Shown: positions 6,632 to 8,660 of the stretch, piece after piece | Layout: the number at the start of each line of letters is the position of its first letter | Position numbering within the stretch: the stretch's first letter is position 1 | Origin: an uncultured Bacilli bacterium | GTDB lineage: Bacteria; Bacillota_I; Bacilli_A; RF39; UBA660 | Length of the DNA: 8,660 bases | NCBI GenBank assembly: GCA_934101605.1 | Contig: CAKORS010000041.1 | Location: forward strand, 1 to 8,660 | Reading direction: 5' to 3' | The notes under the pieces: model-generated | The model's input: the letters and a program-made list of their open reading frames with translations, nothing else | Databases searched by the model: none | What the model was told of the DNA's origin: nothing | Translations under genes and position numbers: made by a program

Positions 6632-7897
6632 TTATATTATTTCTATTATTATAGACTGCTTTTTAGGTTTTAATAATCCTATTTTAAATGCACTTAAAAT
6701 TGTTTCTATGGATATTTTATTTTTTCCGTATAAAGTGCATAAAAGTTCACCTTTTTTTGCATAGTCTCCTCTTTTTTTATTTAATATTATACCTGCTTCA
6801 TAATTGATTTTATCATCTTTTTTTATTCTTCCTGCTCCAAGATGCATTGAAGTTTGTCCTATTAATTTAGAGTTTATACTTTTTATATAACCGCTTTTTG
6901 TAGAATATACTTCTTGTTTGTTATTATCTTTTTTTAATTCATTTAAGTTACCATTTTGATATTTTACAAATTCTAAGAATTTATTATAAGCTTTTTTATT
7001 ATTTAATGATTTTATTACTTCTTCTTTGGATTTATTTATATCTATTTTTTTTGCTTTACTAATCATTATTGATGCCATAGGAATTATTAATTCATTTAAA
7101 TCATTTTCTTTTTTATTATCTAAAATATCTAAAACTTCCATTATTTCTATAGAATTACCTATATTATTTCCTAATGGTTCATCCATTTTTGTTAGCATAC
7201 ACACTACTTCTTTATTATATTTTTGTCCTATTTTTTTCATTATATGAGCTAATTTTTTAGCATCTTTTAAGTTCTTTATTAAAGCTCCTTTGCCAACTTT
7301 TAAATCAATTAGTATAAAGTTTGCTCCACTTGCTATTTTTTTACTCATAATAGATACTGCGATTAAGGATATTGACTCTGTTGTATTTGTTACATCTCTT
7401 AATGCATACACTTTTTTATCCATGGGACATATATCTTTAGTTTGACTTGTTATTACCATATTTATGTCCTTTAGTTCTTTTATAAATGTTTTTTCATCTA
7501 AATTAACATTAAAGTTTTTTATACTTTCTAATTTATCTATTGTTCCTCCAGTGTATCCTAAAGCACGTCCACTCATTTTTGCAATCTTAACATCATTAGA
7601 TGCTAGAATTGGCGCTAAAATAAGTGTTGTTTTATCTCCTATTCCTCCGGTTGAATGTTTGTCCACAGTCATTTTAAAACTACTTAAATCAAGTTGTTCT
7701 CCACTTTTTATAAATATATCTGTTAAATCAAATATTTCTTGTTCTGTTAATTCATATTTACATATAAGTTTTAACATATTAGTCATTTCTTCATCATTTA
7801 TTTCATTATTTAAATAACCATTAAAAAAATATGATAGTTCTTCGTATGATAAAATTTCATTATTTTTCTTTTTATTTATTATTTCTTTTTCTTTCAT
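6632..7897 (-). CDS. deoA: Pyrimidine-nucleoside (thymidine) phosphorylase
   Basis: This cytosolic dimer splits thymidine, deoxyuridine and, in the pdp-type enzyme, uridine with phosphate to give base and (deoxy)ribose-1-phosphate. The 421 residues fall within the usual 420-440. Seen: an N-terminal helical domain (GYLNNEINDEEMTNML, 27-42), the phosphate-binding KHSTGGIGDKTT (80-91), MSGRALGYTGGTIDKLESI (108-126), RDVTNTTESI (167-176), SIMSKKIASGANFI (182-195) and DLKVGKGA (198-205). The C-terminal PYNP domain carries GAGRIKKDDKI (354-364) and a GIILNKKRGDYAKKGELL segment (369-386). Substrate-contacting His81, Arg167, Ser182 and Lys186 align at a constant offset of 4 with E. coli His85, Arg171, Ser186 and Lys190. 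The glycine-loop Lys203 replaces the usual small residue of DVKxG(S/A)GA. The ATG at 7897 has a TGGAGAG site 6 bases upstream. deoA versus pdp (substrate range) cannot be settled here. No deoC or deoB is adjacent. Confidence 0.95.
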   Translation of the reverse strand: MKEKEIINKKKNNEILSYEELSYFFNGYLNNEINDEEMTNMLKLICKYELTEQEIFDLTDIFIKSGEQLDLSSFKMTVDKHSTGGIGDKTTLILAPILASNDVKIAKMSGRALGYTGGTIDKLESIKNFNVNLDEKTFIKELKDINMVITSQTKDICPMDKKVYALRDVTNTTESISLIAVSIMSKKIASGANFILIDLKVGKGALIKNLKDAKKLAHIMKKIGQKYNKEVVCMLTKMDEPLGNNIGNSIEIMEVLDILDNKKENDLNELIIPMASIMISKAKKIDINKSKEEVIKSLNNKKAYNKFLEFVKYQNGNLNELKKDNNKQEVYSTKSGYIKSINSKLIGQTSMHLGAGRIKKDDKINYEAGIILNKKRGDYAKKGELLCTLYGKNKISIETILSAFKIGLLKPKKQSIIIEII

Positions 7898-7912
7898 ATT
7901 GACTCTCCATTA

Positions 7913-7928
7913 CTATAGTTAAGTATAG
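7913..7928. promoter_or_regulatory. Near-palindrome over the deoA -10 box and transcription start (candidate operator)
   Basis: CTATAGTTAAGTATAG pairs at 7 of 8 symmetric positions, the one mismatch being G opposite G. It covers the whole -10 box and the predicted start site, where a bound protein would block polymerase. The binding protein, if any, is unknown. The adjacent XRE regulator is one candidate, but its own promoter has a different repeat. In such AT-rich DNA a chance palindrome is possible. Confidence 0.35.
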
Positions 7929-7930
7929 CA
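7922..7930 (-). promoter_or_regulatory. Extended -10 promoter of deoA
   Basis: TGCTATACT: a TATACT -10 (7927-7922) with TGC in front. No good -35 hexamer lies at 16-18 bases, where the sequence falls in the terminator hairpin of the preceding gene, so the promoter relies on the extended -10. The expected start is near 7915, giving a leader of about 18 bases, too short for a riboswitch. Confidence 0.65.
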
Positions 7931-7931
7931 T

Positions 7932-7956
7932 AAAAAAAGAATCTAATATAGATTCT
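7932..7956 (-). terminator. Intrinsic terminator of the XRE regulator gene
   Basis: AGAATCTA (7956-7949) and TAGATTCT (7945-7938) form a perfect 8-bp stem with a TAT loop, and seven T follow (7938-7932) on the minus strand. It starts right after the TAA stop (7960-7958). Its U-tract abuts the extended -10 of deoA, so the end of one unit and the start of the next share about 30 bases. Confidence 0.8.
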
Positions 7957-7957
7957 A

Positions 7958-8317
7958 TTAATCAAATTTAACATTACTTTCTATAGTTTTACATGTTCTT
8001 CCAGGATTATTTATGAATGTTTCGTATAATTTAGGATATTTTCTTAATTCTTTAATTACTTCTATTTCTTCATCTGCCATCATTAAGCCATATGATGTGT
8101 CTTTTTCTCCTATAACATAGTTATCATTTCCTATTAGGTATTCTAAATCTACATTTAATACTTTTGATAATTGAATTAAGTTTTTGGCACTTGGTTTTTT
8201 GGTTCCTTTTTCCCATAAACAGACACTTACCTTAGAAACGTTAAGTAAATCTCCTAATTGTTGTTGAGTTAAATTCTGTTTTATTCTTGATTCTTTTATT
8301 CTTCTAGATAAAAACAT
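7958..8317 (-). CDS. XRE-family helix-turn-helix transcriptional regulator
   Basis: This is a small DNA-binding regulator of 119 residues from ATG 8317. I chose that start because GAGGTGA (8328-8322) lies 4 bases upstream. The in-frame ATG at 8344 overlaps the -10 box and would precede the transcript. Seen: a Cro/C1-type HTH at residues 4-62 (RIKESRIKQNLTQQQLGDLL, then VSKVSVCLWEKGTKKPSAKNL, then LSKVLNVDLEYLIG). The recognition helix is around 28-37 and the typical W-E-x-G turn follows. A short C-terminal tail (82-119, DEEIEVIKELRKYPKLYETF and beyond) is probably helical and may dimerise or sense a ligand. It is not a protease-type or enzymatic domain. The gene has its own promoter and terminator, so it is monocistronic. 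The repeat symmetric about its promoter suggests autorepression. Targets are unknown, and the neighbouring deoA and the broken nuclease gene are possible. It resembles regulators of mobile elements but no element is visible. Confidence 0.9.
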   Translation of the reverse strand: MFLSRRIKESRIKQNLTQQQLGDLLNVSKVSVCLWEKGTKKPSAKNLIQLSKVLNVDLEYLIGNDNYVIGEKDTSYGLMMADEEIEVIKELRKYPKLYETFINNPGRTCKTIESNVKFD

Positions 8318-8321
8318 AATT

Positions 8322-8328
8322 TCACCTC
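8322..8328 (-). promoter_or_regulatory. Ribosome binding site that sets the XRE regulator start
   Basis: GAGGTGA ends 4 bases before ATG 8317. It favours the 119-residue protein over the 128-residue form starting at 8344. Confidence 0.75.
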
Positions 8329-8362
8329 TCTTATCTAAATTCATTATAGAAAAAAGATAAGA
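8329..8362. promoter_or_regulatory. Inverted repeat centred on the XRE promoter (candidate autoregulatory operator)
   Basis: TCTTATCT (8329-8336) and AGATAAGA (8355-8362) are perfect 8-bp inverted arms 18 bases apart. Their centre (8345.5) coincides with the centre of the TATAAT box. One arm lies upstream of the predicted transcription start (about 8336), so this is a DNA site and not an RNA hairpin. A second, shorter dyad, AAGATA-n4-TATCTT (8359-8374), overlaps the distal arm. Such paired half-sites are typical for dimeric XRE repressors. The assignment to the XRE protein is inferred. Confidence 0.5.
8343..8348 (-). promoter_or_regulatory. -10 box of the XRE regulator promoter
   Basis: A perfect TATAAT, with transcription expected to start near 8336 and a leader of about 19 bases. 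The -35 at 16-17 bases (TATATT or ATATAT) is poor. A TTGACT at 8384-8379 is too far (30 bases) to serve this box, though it could pair with a weak TCTTAT (8362-8357). Confidence 0.6.
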
Positions 8363-8402
8363 TAAATATATCTTAATTAGTCAAAAGTTAAACTATTAAA
8401 GT

Positions 8403-8660
8403 TTATAAAATAATATATTCTCTTTCAAGTATTCTTTCATCACTACAATATTCCAAAATAAATTTATTATCTTTTCTTACTATTATTATCCCGATTGTTT
8501 TTATATCTCCAACTTGTTTTATTTTCTTATCAACATAATTCATATATTTTATTATTTGTCCTATATATTCTGCTTTTAACTTTTGTTATTTTTAGTTCTA
8601 TTACTACAAAACATTTAAAAATATAATTATATAAAAGCAAATCTATATAATTATATCTAT
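8403..8660 (-). pseudogene. Frameshifted C-terminal remnant of a YhcG/DUF1016-type PD-(D/E)XK nuclease, 5' part outside window
   Basis: Reading from the right edge, one frame gives YNYIDLLLYNYIFKCFVVIELKI. The neighbouring frame continues as AEYIGQIIKYMNYVDKK, then TIGIIIVRKDNKFILEYCSDER, and ends in TAA at 8405-8403. Joined, these follow the C-terminal order of YhcG/DUF1016 proteins (FYIDLLFY, CYVVIELK, PEYAGQMNFYL, SIGLILCK, VEYAL). They retain the Asp of IDLL and the ExK of IELK, the catalytic core of a PD-(D/E)XK nuclease. The break is at a run of four A on the minus strand (8577-8574), where one extra A shifts the frame; without it the protein reads through, while the upstream frame as it stands hits TGA some 17 codons on. 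Known: YhcG proteins occur with restriction-modification and other defence loci, and their exact role is not settled. The start lies outside the window. A sequencing error in the homopolymer is possible. Confidence 0.75.

Noticed and set aside
6557..6634. Terminator after deoA
   Set aside because: The A- and T-rich stretches (TTTTGAAAAATTTTAAAAAA on the minus strand) can pair only weakly with A-U bases, and they coincide with the -35 and spacer of the rnjB promoter.
6432..6764. Plus-strand open frame of 110 codons spanning the rnjB/deoA junction
   Set aside because: It is antisense to two well-supported genes and their promoter, has no ribosome binding site, and its composition (Phe/Ile/Leu/Ser-rich) is what the antisense of AT-rich coding DNA gives.
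7464..7817. Plus-strand open frame of 117 codons inside deoA
   Set aside because: It lies wholly antisense to conserved deoA motifs and has no recognisable domain. The other plus-strand frames inside ftsK, deoD and rnjB were discarded for the same reason.
7898..7931. Riboswitch or leader RNA upstream of deoA
   Set aside because: The predicted leader is only about 18 bases, too short for an aptamer.
8574..8577. Programmed frameshift at the A4 run in the YhcG-like remnant
   Set aside because: There is no heptameric slippery sequence of the usual kind, no obvious stimulatory structure or internal Shine-Dalgarno at the right distance, and no reason for this nuclease to need one. Decay or a sequencing error is simpler.
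1..8660. UGA read as tryptophan, as in mycoplasmas
   Set aside because: The genes run full length without internal TGA, the Trp codons checked are TGG, and the upstream frame of the broken nuclease gene would hit TAA directly after its TGA anyway.
7958..8660. A complete defence system or prophage regulator module
   Set aside because: Only a regulator and a broken nuclease end are visible. There are no integrase, attachment repeats, methylase or toxin-antitoxin pairs in the window.

Overview
The window is very AT-rich. It carries seven intact or window-truncated genes plus one broken gene remnant, all on the minus strand, so the plus strand reads as T-rich antisense. Short leaders, GGAG/GAGGTG-type ribosome binding sites, TGnTATAAT-type promoters and Bacillus-like protein sequences point to a low-GC Gram-positive bacterium. 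It is probably an uncultured, reduced-genome member of the Bacilli/Mycoplasmatota side of the tree (RF39- or Erysipelotrichia-like). This placement is inferred. Every visible Trp codon I checked is TGG and no TGA interrupts a gene, so there is no sign of the mycoplasma UGA=Trp code.

Layout in the direction of transcription (right to left): (1) 8660-8403, the frameshifted C-terminal end of a YhcG/DUF1016-type PD-(D/E)XK nuclease. (2) 8317-7958, a small XRE-family helix-turn-helix regulator. Its promoter is framed by an 8-bp inverted repeat centred exactly on the -10 box, and the gene ends in an intrinsic terminator. (3) 7897-6632, pyrimidine-nucleoside phosphorylase, with an extended -10 promoter that starts right after the terminator U-tract and lies in a 16-bp near-palindrome. 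(4) 6556-4907, an RNase J2-like protein with a decayed metal site, followed 17 bases later by (5) 4889-3960, an unrecognised protein with a plausible transglutaminase-like Cys-His-Asp triad. This pair has a strong promoter and ends in a terminator. (6) 3872-1623, an FtsK/SpoIIIE DNA translocase with its own promoter, tightly followed by (7) 1608-907, purine-nucleoside phosphorylase, and (8) 893-1 (truncated by the window), a YmfF-type M16 peptidase homologue.

The backbone rnjB - X - ftsK/spoIIIE - ... - ymfF matches, from memory, the Bacillus subtilis order ymfA(rnjB)-tepA-spoIIIE-...-ymfF-ymfH. This is therefore a conserved housekeeping neighbourhood into which two nucleoside-salvage phosphorylases have been placed. 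Together deoA and deoD would let the cell break down both pyrimidine and purine (deoxy)nucleosides to bases and (deoxy)ribose-1-phosphate, as expected in a nucleotide scavenger.

Most worth a second look are the transglutaminase-like protein in the slot held by tepA in B. subtilis, the RNase J that has lost several metal-ligand positions, and the symmetric operator candidate over the XRE promoter. I saw no CRISPR array, tRNA, rRNA, insertion sequence or complete defence system.
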